DNA of 46,935 nucleotides from a virus: positions 1-46,935 of the IMG/VR virus record IMGVR_UViG_3300025886_000046. One strand, written 5' to 3'. Shown here one piece after another: positions 37,047 to 45,031 of the stretch. The notes under the pieces were generated by a model. It was not told where the DNA came from. It made no database searches and saw nothing but the letters and a program-made list of their open reading frames with translations. Each line of letters begins with the position of its first letter. The first letter of the stretch is position 1. The position numbers were made by a program, and so were the translations under genes.

Positions 37047-38705
37047 TTAGAATGCTTTTAAATTATTTGATTTAATGTAGAATGCAAGTTCATTAATTAG
37101 AACTTGATCTGTAGCGCTAAATGATTGTTCTCCTCTAAGTTGAATAACTCCATCTGAGTTTTTAGCTATTGCTTGTCTTGGAGTAATTGATCCAACTACA
37201 TTTTTTCCTTCTATTACTGTGATTTCAAATCCATTTACTTTACCTATATTTAAACCTTGTTCTTCATTTTCAGAATCGAGGTTTCTTATTTCTTCTCTTA
37301 ACTCTACAAGAGTAATTTCACCACTATCTATTTGATCTTGTGCACATTTACTAATTCCTTCATCTATAGCCTTAAGTAAAATTCTACAAATTATTAATCC
37401 TGCTATAAGAAAACCCATTGATATTAAAAGTTGTTTATTAAGTTTTTTATTTTGTTTTTCTAGATCCTCTAATAAATCATCTATTCTTTGTAAAGCAGCA
37501 ATAACATTATAAGTTATGGAGCTAGCTAAACCACCAAAATCTTTAGCTGGTGGTGTACCTATAGACATTGGAAAAGCTAAACCATCAAGGCTACCACGTA
37601 CTGAAAGTAGAGCTTGGGAAATTATTATAAATAATGCTGCTAAACCTGTATTTACTATGATAGCAGTATATACTTGGTTTATTTGTCTTATAATTTTATT
37701 TCTTTTTTCAATAGCTTCTTTTAATTTTTCTGGGGAAGGACAAACTGCATCATTTAATTGTGAAGGTTTAGTAATTGCAAAATATAATAAAATACTAATT
37801 ATTACAGGAATTAATTTTTGTGTAAGTAAATTAACAACATTTTGTACACTTTTTTTTCTAGCTATTAATATTTTTTCTACTATTTCTAAACCTATACTGC
37901 TAAGTCTTTGACCTACAGCATATATAGTATTATTAATTTCATCTTTAGCTTTTTGTGCCGCAACATCAATATTAAACATTCCTTTAGTTCGAATGTCTCT
38001 TTTAATTGATTTATCTAAATTTATTATAGCAGTTGAAGCAGGTATATAACCACTTTTAGTAAAAGATAAACCTAAATCCAATATTGAAGTTAATTCTCTT
38101 TTTTCACTTGTGTTACTTTCATCTTCAACTCCTACCACTAAAACTTTAACCTTTACACTATAATACCCTTCTTTATCTGTTGTAGGGTTTTTTGTAACCA
38201 TTAAGGGGTTAACAGGAGCATATAATCTAAAGTCTGTAGCTAATTTAATATCAGTATTTAGGGCAGAAAGTTCAGGTGGTGTTTTTATCCCAGCTTTTAC
38301 TTCGACATTACTTCCTGGTATTTGTGCAGAGTCTATTCCTGCTTTAATTTTTACTCCCCTAAGTGGTTTTGCTGTTTGGGAATCATAAATTCTTCCACTA
38401 ACTGTATAGGTTTCAAAACGAGGAATATTCTTTTGTTTAAGAATTTTAATTTTTTGCTTAATTTCTGCAATTTTAGCTTTTACTGTTTTTTTAGCTTCAT
38501 TTATTGCCTTTTTAGAAACATCTTTAGCTTCTTCCCCTAATCCTTTAGGTGTTGAATCTGCTAAGTCCTTAGCTTTTTTTAAATCACCCATTAACCCAGA
38601 CAATACTTTTGAAAATTCTTTACCACCAATATCACCTAATATTTTTGCAAATTTAGGTTCTTGGAGAAGTTGTTTTCCTAAGTCTTCGAGAAAAGATAAG
38701 TCCAT
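37047..38705 (-). CDS. Membrane-segment protein with CarboxypepD_reg-like domain
   Basis: The product is 552 residues. About 1-95 is a Lys-rich helical coiled region; about 100-240 begins YTVSGRIYDSQTAKPLRGVKI, the typical opening of a carboxypeptidase-regulatory-like beta domain, common in Bacteroidota. About 295-445 holds three strongly hydrophobic helices (VIISILLYFAI, GLAALFIIISQALLSV, ISMGFLIAGLIICRILL). The C-terminal part is an acidic, mixed domain. It is encoded between the gp5-like and gp25-like genes, where T4 has no such membrane protein. It might act in DNA passage through the inner membrane, but this is only a guess. Confidence 0.55.
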   Translation of the reverse strand: MDLSFLEDLGKQLLQEPKFAKILGDIGGKEFSKVLSGLMGDLKKAKDLADSTPKGLGEEAKDVSKKAINEAKKTVKAKIAEIKQKIKILKQKNIPRFETYTVSGRIYDSQTAKPLRGVKIKAGIDSAQIPGSNVEVKAGIKTPPELSALNTDIKLATDFRLYAPVNPLMVTKNPTTDKEGYYSVKVKVLVVGVEDESNTSEKRELTSILDLGLSFTKSGYIPASTAIINLDKSIKRDIRTKGMFNIDVAAQKAKDEINNTIYAVGQRLSSIGLEIVEKILIARKKSVQNVVNLLTQKLIPVIISILLYFAITKPSQLNDAVCPSPEKLKEAIEKRNKIIRQINQVYTAIIVNTGLAALFIIISQALLSVRGSLDGLAFPMSIGTPPAKDFGGLASSITYNVIAALQRIDDLLEDLEKQNKKLNKQLLISMGFLIAGLIICRILLKAIDEGISKCAQDQIDSGEITLVELREEIRNLDSENEEQGLNIGKVNGFEITVIEGKNVVGSITPRQAIAKNSDGVIQLRGEQSFSATDQVLINELAFYIKSNNLKAF

Positions 38706-39965
38706 TTATATACTTTTTACGGATTTAGATAAATATTGAGATAACTGACTTTTCATATTATCGGCTTGAATTTTTAAATTAGATGCTGTTGCAGATGTAG
38801 GACCTAAAAAAGGTTCTGTTGTTAATGAATCACATAGTAAAGAAATTGCAAAAAGTAAATTATTAAAACCCTCCATAAATTTATCTCCTAATATAATAGA
38901 CTCACTAGCATCTTTTTCCCCTAATCTTACTTCCTTACCTTGAAGAATAATATTATTATTTCTAGAAAATAATCCTATATCTTTTACTGCATTAATAGAT
39001 ACATTTTGGTTAGAAGTTAAAAATATACTATCAGTAGATGAATTTAAAACTAATCTTCCTGAATTTAATATTATTTGATTTGAATTATATTCCCTTAAAG
39101 ATGTTGGGTTATTATTTAATGATGGAAAATCAGAAAATTCAGTTTTTATGGGTATAGCTTGATTTGATGTTAAATAAATAGAAGATAAATCTTTATTTAT
39201 ATTTTCTATTATAGGTTCAAATCCTTCAGGTGATGTATCTGATGGTTGGCCATTTCTTATAATTGTAATAGGATTGCCATTTTCACCTGAATTAGACCAA
39301 TTATTTTGATAAAAAGTACTATCACTTTTTGCTGTATTACCTAAACGAATTGAATTACCAAATCTTCCCTCCATAATTACATCACCCATAAAGGGTAATA
39401 AAGGATGAATATTACCTTTTTCTACAAAGGTACCACCAGTAGGTGGATTTAAGTTTAGTTCAAATTCCTTTGTTTGTGTATTCTTAGATACTCCAATCTC
39501 GTTTTGGATATAATCTGTATCATTTTCTGGTTCTATTTCTCCCTCTGTTAAGAGAGGAGTAGGTACAGCATTATGGTGAGGGTGATTCCAACAACTTGTA
39601 GGAGAAATATAATAATATTTAGTAGATTTATTTAAACGTCCACTTTGAGTATTATCTGGTAGTGAGAATATTAATAATATTTCATTTACTACTGGGTAGT
39701 TTGTTAAATGGGGAAATAAAGGGGTTGCAAAACTTACTGTTCCACTCGAATTGGGTTCATTTACATTTTCAAATTCAACAGTTCCTATACCCGCCCACTG
39801 TCCATATAGTTGAAAATTAGGGCTAGTATCACTTATAATAATATTTGTTACTCTACCACTTATAACTTTTCCATCAACTTCACTTAATAAAGTCGATATA
39901 GCATTATTATCATTACCTTTAGATATGCTGTTATTTAAACCAGTAAAACCATAATTAGTTGCCAT
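38706..39965 (-). CDS. Baseplate hub/spike protein, gp5-like
   Basis: The product is 419 residues. The N-terminal third (VISGRVTNIIIS, then GTVEFENV and NYPVVNEILLIF) fits an OB-fold hub domain. Then GDVIMEGRFGNSIRLG leads into a C-terminal region (about 300-370: VSINAVKDIGLFSRNNNIIL and GKEVRLGEKDASESIILGD) resembling the beta-helical spike of gp5/VgrG proteins. No lysozyme domain is seen between them, unlike T4 gp5. It lies in the baseplate cluster and overlaps the preceding gene by 11 bases. It is probably the membrane-piercing hub/spike. Confidence 0.65.
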   Translation of the reverse strand: MATNYGFTGLNNSISKGNDNNAISTLLSEVDGKVISGRVTNIIISDTSPNFQLYGQWAGIGTVEFENVNEPNSSGTVSFATPLFPHLTNYPVVNEILLIFSLPDNTQSGRLNKSTKYYYISPTSCWNHPHHNAVPTPLLTEGEIEPENDTDYIQNEIGVSKNTQTKEFELNLNPPTGGTFVEKGNIHPLLPFMGDVIMEGRFGNSIRLGNTAKSDSTFYQNNWSNSGENGNPITIIRNGQPSDTSPEGFEPIIENINKDLSSIYLTSNQAIPIKTEFSDFPSLNNNPTSLREYNSNQIILNSGRLVLNSSTDSIFLTSNQNVSINAVKDIGLFSRNNNIILQGKEVRLGEKDASESIILGDKFMEGFNNLLFAISLLCDSLTTEPFLGPTSATASNLKIQADNMKSQLSQYLSKSVKSI

Positions 39966-40311
39966 CTTTTGTTTCCTCGAAGTTTTCGTTGAGTTTATCT
40001 AACTCTTTCATTAATTCTGCTTTTTCTTCTTCCGTTATACCCATGGTATCTTCACTAGAACTATTATTAAGCGCACGCTGTACTATAGTAGCCATTTTAA
40101 TTAATTGTTCATCGTTACGAACGCCAATATCCATATATTCTTTTATAAGAGGTACAATTAAAGTTGCATCACCAATATCGTTTATTAAAGGTTTTAATTC
40201 AGATATTAAACCTGATATTTGTTTTTCTTTTTTCTTTTGATTGTTGTATATCTCTTCTAAGATATTAGAGAATTTCTTCTTCCCGAATACAACACTATCT
40301 AATGATCCCAT
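39955..40311 (-). CDS. Small helical hypothetical protein
   Basis: The product is 118 residues, mostly helical with many Lys, Glu and Ile (ILEEIYNNQKKKEKQISGLI; then LIVPLIKEYMDIGVRNDEQL). It has no cysteine or membrane segment. It starts MGSLDSVVFGKKKFSNILEE at 40311, seven bases after the late motif at 40318-40331, and overlaps the gp5-like gene by 11 bases. It therefore may be a baseplate assembly or hub-associated factor. No family is recognised. Confidence 0.65.
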   Translation of the reverse strand: MGSLDSVVFGKKKFSNILEEIYNNQKKKEKQISGLISELKPLINDIGDATLIVPLIKEYMDIGVRNDEQLIKMATIVQRALNNSSSEDTMGITEEEKAELMKELDKLNENFEETKDGN

Positions 40312-40317
40312 AATATT

Positions 40318-40331
40318 TTGGTTATAAATAT
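40318..40331 (-). promoter_or_regulatory. Late promoter motif ATATTTATAAYAWA
   Basis: ATATTTATAACCAA on the minus strand in the gap between the sigma-factor gene and the 118-residue gene. The ATG follows after six more bases, so the transcript would be leaderless or nearly so. Confidence 0.6.
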
Positions 40332-40346
40332 TAAGATAAAAGGAGG

Positions 40347-41054
40347 TTAGAATCTAGTATAACCATTTTCTAAATAAAATAAATATTGCTGTTTAAATAT
40401 ATCATGTAGTTTATCAGCAATTTTAGTTATCTTTGGTGTTTTTACATCAACCATTTCTCTTATGTAAATGTAAAGTGCCTTTTTATTAAATACTTCTAAT
40501 GTTTCTCGTTTTCTAAACAATTCTAAAATGGCATCTGCTATCTGTGCATCATTCTTTTTAGGGAATAGACTAAATATATTTTCGGATACATAACTTACAT
40601 ATATATCTACATATTTATCTAAATCACTTTTAATTCTGTCATCACCCATACTGTAAATATGAGATGATCCTTCTTTAGATAATTCTTCAACTCCTACATT
40701 ATTAATTTTCTTTTTATAATTTTTAGTATTATATAATATTAACCAACGTTTAACTATAGTACCGAAATAAGAATATGCTTTGGCCCCTCTAGTTGGATCA
40801 AATAAATGCATTTTAGATAATAAAAATGTAATTATCTCATGTTGTAAATGTTCTAAATCAGTTACTTCAGTATGATAAAATTTAAAAGTATGAATTATAT
40901 TCTGAGTGAGTTTGAAAAAAGGGTAATGAATATGAGTTTCATATATCTTACTTCTAATTTCTGAGTCAGGTTGATTGTTATATTTAACAATATAGTCTTC
41001 TGTTTCCTGAGTAAAGTAGTTTTTACTCTTAGGTCTTCTCTTTTTTGGAGCCAT
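40347..41054 (-). CDS. Late-transcription sigma factor, T4 gp55-like
   Basis: The product is 235 residues. The basic N-terminus (MAPKKRRPKSKNYFTQETED) is followed by a sigma region 2-like section: FKLTQNIIHTFKFYHTEVTD, LEHLQHEIITFLLSKMHLFDP, then RGAKAYSYFGTIVKRWLILY. The F(D/N)P.RG.KAYSYF.TI.KRWLI pattern is characteristic of gp55-type late sigma factors of T4-like phages, which lack region 4 and direct host RNA polymerase to late promoters. Its length (T4 gp55: 185) is slightly greater. It overlaps the upstream membrane gene by one base (TAATG). The motif at 40318-40331 lies just after it and may be one of its targets. Confidence 0.85.
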   Translation of the reverse strand: MAPKKRRPKSKNYFTQETEDYIVKYNNQPDSEIRSKIYETHIHYPFFKLTQNIIHTFKFYHTEVTDLEHLQHEIITFLLSKMHLFDPTRGAKAYSYFGTIVKRWLILYNTKNYKKKINNVGVEELSKEGSSHIYSMGDDRIKSDLDKYVDIYVSYVSENIFSLFPKKNDAQIADAILELFRKRETLEVFNKKALYIYIREMVDVKTPKITKIADKLHDIFKQQYLFYLENGYTRF

Positions 41055-41329
41055 TACTTAGATTTAAATGCCGAAAGGTTGTTCTGTAAAATTTTAATTT
41101 CTTCAAAAAACCAACCTATTTCGTCATCACTTTTAAAAGATCCTTTTATGTCTATTTGACTTAAACGCTGAGAAGCTTTTTCTATTTGAGATGATATATT
41201 TTCAATAAAAATATCTTGGGAAACAATAATATCTTCTGCTTTTTCATTTTTCCTTAAAAGATTAAAAGTCGTATATCCTAAGATAACGACTAATAAACTT
41301 AAAATTCCTATTGTTACTGCTAATATCAT
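41054..41329 (-). CDS. Small membrane-anchored coiled-coil protein
   Basis: The product is 91 residues. Residues 1-23 (MILAVTIGILSLLVVILGYT...) are one membrane helix with a short outside tail; the rest is a charged helix. It overlaps both neighbours: 4 bases with the HD gene and one base with the sigma-factor gene, so it is part of a tight operon. It may act at the host membrane. The anatomy is like that of the 46320-46727 product, but the two are not obviously homologous. Confidence 0.65.
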   Translation of the reverse strand: MILAVTIGILSLLVVILGYTTFNLLRKNEKAEDIIVSQDIFIENISSQIEKASQRLSQIDIKGSFKSDDEIGWFFEEIKILQNNLSAFKSK

Positions 41330-42099
41330 AAATTATCCAACATATTTTTTAATCCTGGGCTTGATAGCGTATTTAATGCTTTAGTTTTGGATGATTTTAT
41401 GTTGCTGTTTAATGTATAATTCTTTTTTGGCGTATCCACGCTATTTTGAGAAAACTTTGGTAACCATTCAATTTCAAATTCAATACGTGCCGCCATCATG
41501 TCAGCTTGATGCAAAATAAATGGTAAAGATGTGCGAGGTTTTGTTTCTGGCATAAAGGATTTTAAGTATTTTTCATTGGCAGAATCATATAAACCATCAT
41601 GTGTCTGGATAGCTAACATTTCATTAAATGTATATTTGATGTCATGTGATTGTAGTAAAAATAACCCTCTATCTGGTACAGCAGAAAATGCAATTTTCTT
41701 ATTATGCATATACTCTTCACCTAATTTATCTCTTCTCCATTGATCAGTCTGAGGGATATAGGATTCATGTTCTTCATCTCCCATTTTACCTAAATCATGG
41801 TTAATTGCTGAAAATACTAATTCTTCTTGTGTAAATGTAGTCATATCACAACCAAAACCTTCCCATACAGCAGACATTGATAATGCTGCTTTAACCACTC
41901 GGTTAACATGATCAACATACCCACCTGGGAATGCTGAATGGTATTCTTTCTTATGTGATGCTGGCATTAGGATAATACGGTCTTCATACTTTTGGTAGAA
42001 ATCAAGTAATTTTTGTTTACGATCCCCAGTAATATATGTTTCAATATTAGTATTAAATTCGATCCAATTTGCTTGAATTTGTTCTGCTGATAATTTCAT
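41326..42099 (-). CDS. HD-domain phosphohydrolase
   Basis: The product is 257 residues. It shows the HD metal site: H64 (GGYVDHV), H101-D102 (INHDLGKMG) and D200 (LHQADMMAARIE). HD phosphohydrolases cleave phosphate esters of nucleotides or nucleic acids; the substrate cannot be inferred. The leader has AATTAAGGTTATG, the ribosome-binding context of early-type genes, so expression before the late genes is likely. The upstream promoter P3 (42423-42451) could drive it. The stop codon overlaps the start of the membrane-protein gene. Confidence 0.8.
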   Translation of the reverse strand: MKLSAEQIQANWIEFNTNIETYITGDRKQKLLDFYQKYEDRIILMPASHKKEYHSAFPGGYVDHVNRVVKAALSMSAVWEGFGCDMTTFTQEELVFSAINHDLGKMGDEEHESYIPQTDQWRRDKLGEEYMHNKKIAFSAVPDRGLFLLQSHDIKYTFNEMLAIQTHDGLYDSANEKYLKSFMPETKPRTSLPFILHQADMMAARIEFEIEWLPKFSQNSVDTPKKNYTLNSNIKSSKTKALNTLSSPGLKNMLDNL

Positions 42100-42122
42100 A
42101 ACCTTAATTTTATTTATTTTAT

Positions 42123-42323
42123 TTATTTTAATTTATTTAATTCTGATGGTGACATTGATTCTCTTTCAACCATATCTTTTAAATCCTCTACTAAACCTTG
42201 TGCTTTACCAATATTAACCTTATAGGTTTCAATTGGTGACTGACGATTTACAATTTGAAGAAGTGTGGTTAGAGTTGCTTCTAATGTTTCTAATTTTTTA
42301 AATGCTAAATTTCTATTTCTCAT
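42123..42323 (-). CDS. Small helical hypothetical protein
   Basis: The product is 66 residues, beginning MRNRNLAFKKLETLEATLTT, predominantly helical with a leucine-rich N-terminal half and an acidic C-terminal half. No domain is recognised. The upstream CGTATAATAAATAAG motif is close to the ATG and would leave almost no leader. It ends 23 bases before the HD gene starts. Confidence 0.65.
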   Translation of the reverse strand: MRNRNLAFKKLETLEATLTTLLQIVNRQSPIETYKVNIGKAQGLVEDLKDMVERESMSPSELNKLK

Positions 42324-42327
42324 GACT

Positions 42328-42340
42328 TATTTATTATACG
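42328..42340 (-). promoter_or_regulatory. Relaxed late-promoter-like motif
   Basis: CGTATAATAAATAA on the minus strand, ending about 5 bases before the ATG at 42323. The same string occurs upstream of the 549-residue fibre gene. Confidence 0.4.
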
Positions 42341-42422
42341 TGGATACGGGGTATACCTTATACCTTTTATTACCTTTATTTCCATTCCCTTTTTATTCCT
42401 TATTTCCTAAACCTGTAATAAC

Positions 42423-42451
42423 AATGTACGAGAGGAATTTTGGGGAGCCTA
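42423..42451 (-). promoter_or_regulatory. Diverged early-type promoter P3 and hairpin-element remnant
   Basis: TAGGCT, a 17-base spacer ending TCTCG, then TACATT on the minus strand. It lines up with the element at 44601-44643 over GGCTCCCCA....CCT.TCGTA.ATT but has lost the left arm of the hairpin. It sits between the 144-residue gene and the 66-residue gene, the same kind of position as the intact copies. It may drive the 66-residue and HD genes. Confidence 0.45.
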
Positions 42452-42452
42452 G

Positions 42453-42887
42453 TTATCTTTTACTTTCTTTTAAGATTTTTTGAAATTTATGTATATGTGC
42501 ACATTTTTCATATTCTTCTACCTCTTCAAAATATAAAAGAGCACTTTCTAGAGCTTCAGATAATATTTTATTATCAAAATCTAAAACAGTAAATGTAACA
42601 TCTCTATCTAATGGATTTATTTGATTAAGGTAATAAAAAGCTCTATTAAATACTACATATTCAGACGCCTCTCTAGTAGACTCTACATTATAAGCAGGTT
42701 CTTCTTTTTTTAAAAATTTTTCTAGTTTAGTATGAAATACAAAATGGTTTACTATTAATTTAGTAAACATACCTAATTTATGGTAAGAGCTATTCTTAAA
42801 AGCCTTTAAAGAATTTTTTTGGTTTTCTACCTGTTCTTTAGCCTCTGGAGAGTCATTAAATAAATCAAAAATCCTATTTTTATTCAC
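42453..42887 (-). CDS. Helical hypothetical protein with GTG start
   Basis: The product is 144 residues, helical, Lys/Glu/Phe-rich, with no domain recognised. It begins with a GTG codon (MNKNRIFDLFNDSP) preceded by AAGGGAG, one of the few near-canonical Shine-Dalgarno sequences here, and overlaps the 57-residue gene upstream by 8 bases. That overlap suggests translational coupling. The C-terminal part (YFEEVEEYEKCAHIHKFQKI) looks like a small helical bundle. Confidence 0.65.
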   Translation of the reverse strand: MNKNRIFDLFNDSPEAKEQVENQKNSLKAFKNSSYHKLGMFTKLIVNHFVFHTKLEKFLKKEEPAYNVESTREASEYVVFNRAFYYLNQINPLDRDVTFTVLDFDNKILSEALESALLYFEEVEEYEKCAHIHKFQKILKESKR

Positions 42888-43053
42888 TCCCTTGTAATTT
42901 TAAATGTTTATATGCTTCTTTTGAGGCTTCATCAAAACTTAAATCTTGATTTTCACTAATAGATGAAGTTAGAACTTGCCATTCTTTAAAAAAACCTTTA
43001 CGATGAGCTTTAAATCCATATTTTTCAACAGTTTTAGAATTAAAGTCTTTCAT
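42880..43053 (-). CDS. Short hypothetical protein (57 residues)
   Basis: This is a 57-residue frame starting MKDFNSKTVEKYGFKAHRKG at 43053 and ending LKLQGSE with TAA at 42880-42882. It fills an otherwise empty gap between the 69- and 144-residue genes. It is basic at the N-terminus, with a helical FDEASKEAYKHLKL end. The late motif at 43057-43070 lies just upstream. No family is recognised. Confidence 0.65.
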   Translation of the reverse strand: MKDFNSKTVEKYGFKAHRKGFFKEWQVLTSSISENQDLSFDEASKEAYKHLKLQGSE

Positions 43054-43056
43054 ATT

Positions 43057-43070
43057 TTTATTATAAATAT
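43057..43070 (-). promoter_or_regulatory. Late promoter motif ATATTTATAAYAWA
   Basis: ATATTTATAATAAA on the minus strand; the ATG at 43053 follows three bases later. If the motif is a -10 element, the start point would be at or inside the start codon, so the mRNA may be leaderless, or the true start may be further in. Confidence 0.55.
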
Positions 43071-43280
43071 TTAATCTTCTAATCCTTCTAATTCTAATTC
43101 AATATCTTTTTGTATTTTCTTTAATATATTGTATTCTTTAACCACATCCATTTTATTAGGATTTTCGGGGTGGTACCTCCATACCTCATCTATTACTGTT
43201 GAGGTTGCTACTAAATCAGCAATTAATTCTGATTTTTGGTTATCTTTAATTTGTTGTGGTGTTAATTTTAATTCTTTCAT
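43071..43280 (-). CDS. Small hypothetical protein
   Basis: The product is 69 residues: MKELKLTPQQIKDNQKSELI at the start, then EVWRYHPENPNKMDVVKEYN and an acidic helical end. No domain is recognised. It starts one base after the stop codon of the T5orf172-type gene, with no Shine-Dalgarno sequence, and is probably co-transcribed with it and with the DUF932-like gene. Confidence 0.65.
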   Translation of the reverse strand: MKELKLTPQQIKDNQKSELIADLVATSTVIDEVWRYHPENPNKMDVVKEYNILKKIQKDIELELEGLED

Positions 43281-43281
43281 T

Positions 43282-43755
43282 TTATTTAAATTTATTACCT
43301 ATTAATATAATATTATCTTTTGCTTCTTCCAAACTAATATGGAAAAATTCTTTCCTATTATTAACTCTAAAAGTTTTTAATTTATTATGAGTCATTCTCT
43401 CTACTAATTCCCCATTAAAACATTTATAAGCCCATTCTACTTTATAAGGTGTAGGAACACCAGTAGCAGATGATATTTGAGCTGCCCTTACTTCAGGTTC
43501 CAATTTAGTATACCCTATTTTTAAGTATTCTTTAGGTAATGAGGGATTTGATAATATATAAACCCATTGATCACCTTTACCTTGATCAGCATAAAGCCCA
43601 TACTTTTTATCCGTATAATACGTTATATCTTCCCATCCATCTCCCCTATCACTGGGGGTTAATGTGAAATATTTAGCGTATTCTAAATCAGTATTTCCAT
43701 AATTTTCACGAAGGGGGATAAACCCCTTCGCTACTTCCTTTGTTATCCTTTTCAT
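43282..43755 (-). CDS. T5orf172/MUG113-type GIY-YIG superfamily protein
   Basis: The product is 157 residues. From about residue 65, YILSNPSLPKEYLKIGYTKL, AAQISSATGVPTPYKVEWAY, a conserved Glu in GELVERMTHNKL and NNRKEFFHISLEEA follow the T5orf172 pattern (Y.L.N.....KIG.T..., SS.TGVP.P..V, E...H..L, R.EFF). This subfamily belongs to the GIY-YIG nuclease superfamily. The N-terminal 60 residues are separate and unrecognised. It overlaps the DUF932-like gene by one base. Confidence 0.75.
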   Translation of the reverse strand: MKRITKEVAKGFIPLRENYGNTDLEYAKYFTLTPSDRGDGWEDITYYTDKKYGLYADQGKGDQWVYILSNPSLPKEYLKIGYTKLEPEVRAAQISSATGVPTPYKVEWAYKCFNGELVERMTHNKLKTFRVNNRKEFFHISLEEAKDNIILIGNKFK

Positions 43756-44564
43756 TATGCTATTAATTCTAATGCTTTACTAAACATTTTTTTATTTACG
43801 TCCTGATCTTGTTTAAAATTCTTAATAATTCGAGCTTGACGAACTTTTCCACCTTGGGTTTTATACTCAAAATTACCCTCAATAATATTCTCCTGTACCC
43901 TATTAAATACTTCCCAAAGCATATTACCTTCATCTTTTTTACGTTGAACATTTAAAACGTCTTCAATTGCTTGCTTATCGTAAGTATTGTTAGTACCTTC
44001 TACTCTAATATCTAGAAATGATTTAGCAAGATTGAACATTTGCTCTTCTTGCAATTCAACTTCTTTCATCTTATTCATTGCTTCTACTGTTAAAGGTAAT
44101 TTTTCAACCATACCTCTAATTAGTACTTGCAAATCTTCAAATGTATAACCCATATGACGCATTTTTAAATCTGCAAATTCATCTGTAGCTATAACTAAAC
44201 CATTCTCACAGATCATTCTAAATAATCCTGCTGTAAATTGGAAAGCATTCTTACCATCATGAGAATTAGTAATTAATATTTGAGGAAAAACTGTATCTCC
44301 ATCTTCACCATTAATAACAACATCATCATTTCTAAATACAACTAAATGCTTTTGAACACCTCTTGTATCTTCAGTTCTTGCTTTAACTTCTTTAGCATCA
44401 ACTGGCTTCCAACCCATTAATTCCATATCATCAATAACTCTCTCAGTTGGAATATGGGTGTATTTTTCTGAAACTTCATTTGAAGGTTTCATTGTGAAGA
44501 TACTTGGAGCGATTTCACTTAACTCTTTCTTGCTTAAAAACTTACTACTTTCTAAATTTAACAT
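43755..44564 (-). CDS. DUF932-like phage/plasmid protein
   Basis: The product is 269 residues. Its order of features suits DUF932 as I recall it: THIPTERVIDDMELMGWKPV near the N-terminus, then LVVFRNDDVVI, QILITNSHDGKNAFQFTAGL, FRMICENGLVI, and a long helical C-terminal half. This family occurs widely in phages and plasmids; its function is unknown to me. The gene sits behind promoter P4 (44601-44629) with an AAATAAAGGTCATATG start context, so it is probably early and well expressed. Confidence 0.65.
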   Translation of the reverse strand: MLNLESSKFLSKKELSEIAPSIFTMKPSNEVSEKYTHIPTERVIDDMELMGWKPVDAKEVKARTEDTRGVQKHLVVFRNDDVVINGEDGDTVFPQILITNSHDGKNAFQFTAGLFRMICENGLVIATDEFADLKMRHMGYTFEDLQVLIRGMVEKLPLTVEAMNKMKEVELQEEQMFNLAKSFLDIRVEGTNNTYDKQAIEDVLNVQRKKDEGNMLWEVFNRVQENIIEGNFEYKTQGGKVRQARIIKNFKQDQDVNKKMFSKALELIA

Positions 44565-44600
44565 ATGACCTTTATTTAATTAATTATTTATTTATACCTA

Positions 44601-44629
44601 AATATACGAAAGGTAGCCTGGGGAGCCAA
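44601..44629 (-). promoter_or_regulatory. Early-type promoter P4 overlapping a hairpin
   Basis: TTGGCT, a 17-base spacer ending TTTCG, TATATT on the minus strand, pointing at the DUF932-like gene 37 bases away. The -35 box lies in the loop and arm of the hairpin at 44619-44637. Reading TATATTTA as the box also gives a seven-of-eight match to the Bacteroidota TAnnTTTG pattern. Confidence 0.7.
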
Positions 44630-44643
44630 GCTTCCCGTGCATT
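44602..44643 (-). repeat. Intergenic hairpin element, copy 2
   Basis: This copy of the family lies between the stop codon at 44652 and the start at 44564. Its stem (arms about 44619-44626 and 44630-44637) keeps the pairing with different bases from copy 1, including G-U pairs. Confidence 0.7.
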
Positions 44644-44651
44644 ACCTTCAA

Positions 44652-45002
44652 TTATTTTTTAAACAATAAACTTGGTGAAACTCTCATTTGTGCTCCTACT
44701 CTACCATTACCTGGATTAAGCTTTTCAACTCCAATATTTTTAGAATTAATTTTGTAAATTCTAAATTGATCTTTAGGATTAACTTTTTTATGATCAATAC
44801 CAACAATATCTCCAATTTGGAAATCATCTTTAGTTGCTTTTACAATCTTTTCTCCTTTTCGAGCTGTCATTTTAGATCTTAACTCACTTCCATCAAAACT
44901 GATAGTACCTAATGAGATATTACAACCATACTGCTCTTCTAATTTAGCAACTGCTAATTGGAAATCACTTCTAAACTCTTTAACATTTTGTCTGTTGAAC
45001 AT
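44652..45002 (-). CDS. Conserved phage hypothetical protein
   Basis: The product is 116 residues, starting MFNRQNVKEFRSDFQLAVAK. A helix (about 1-24) is followed by beta-rich sequence (ISLGTISFDGSELRSKMTAR and DFQIGDIVGIDHKKVNPKDQ), which may be a small SH3/KOW-like barrel. I associate the MFNR...F..DFQ.A...LE..Y...ISLG..SFD start with phage proteins but know no function. It has promoter P5 (45052-45080), a leader hairpin at 45032-45044 and an AAATAAAGGTTATG start context. Confidence 0.7.
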   Translation of the reverse strand: MFNRQNVKEFRSDFQLAVAKLEEQYGCNISLGTISFDGSELRSKMTARKGEKIVKATKDDFQIGDIVGIDHKKVNPKDQFRIYKINSKNIGVEKLNPGNGRVGAQMRVSPSLLFKK

Positions 45003-45031
45003 AACCTTTATTTTTAATTAATTTTAATCGC

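Noticed and set aside
37516-38540. Hydrophobic plus-strand frames opposite the membrane-segment gene
   Set aside because: They mirror the Lys/Glu-rich and hydrophobic codons of the real minus-strand gene.
44588-44595. TATAAATA on the minus strand upstream of the DUF932-like gene as a late promoter
   Set aside because: It is a single isolated match in a very AT-rich leader, does not fit the motif seen at the other sites, and this gene already has promoter P4.
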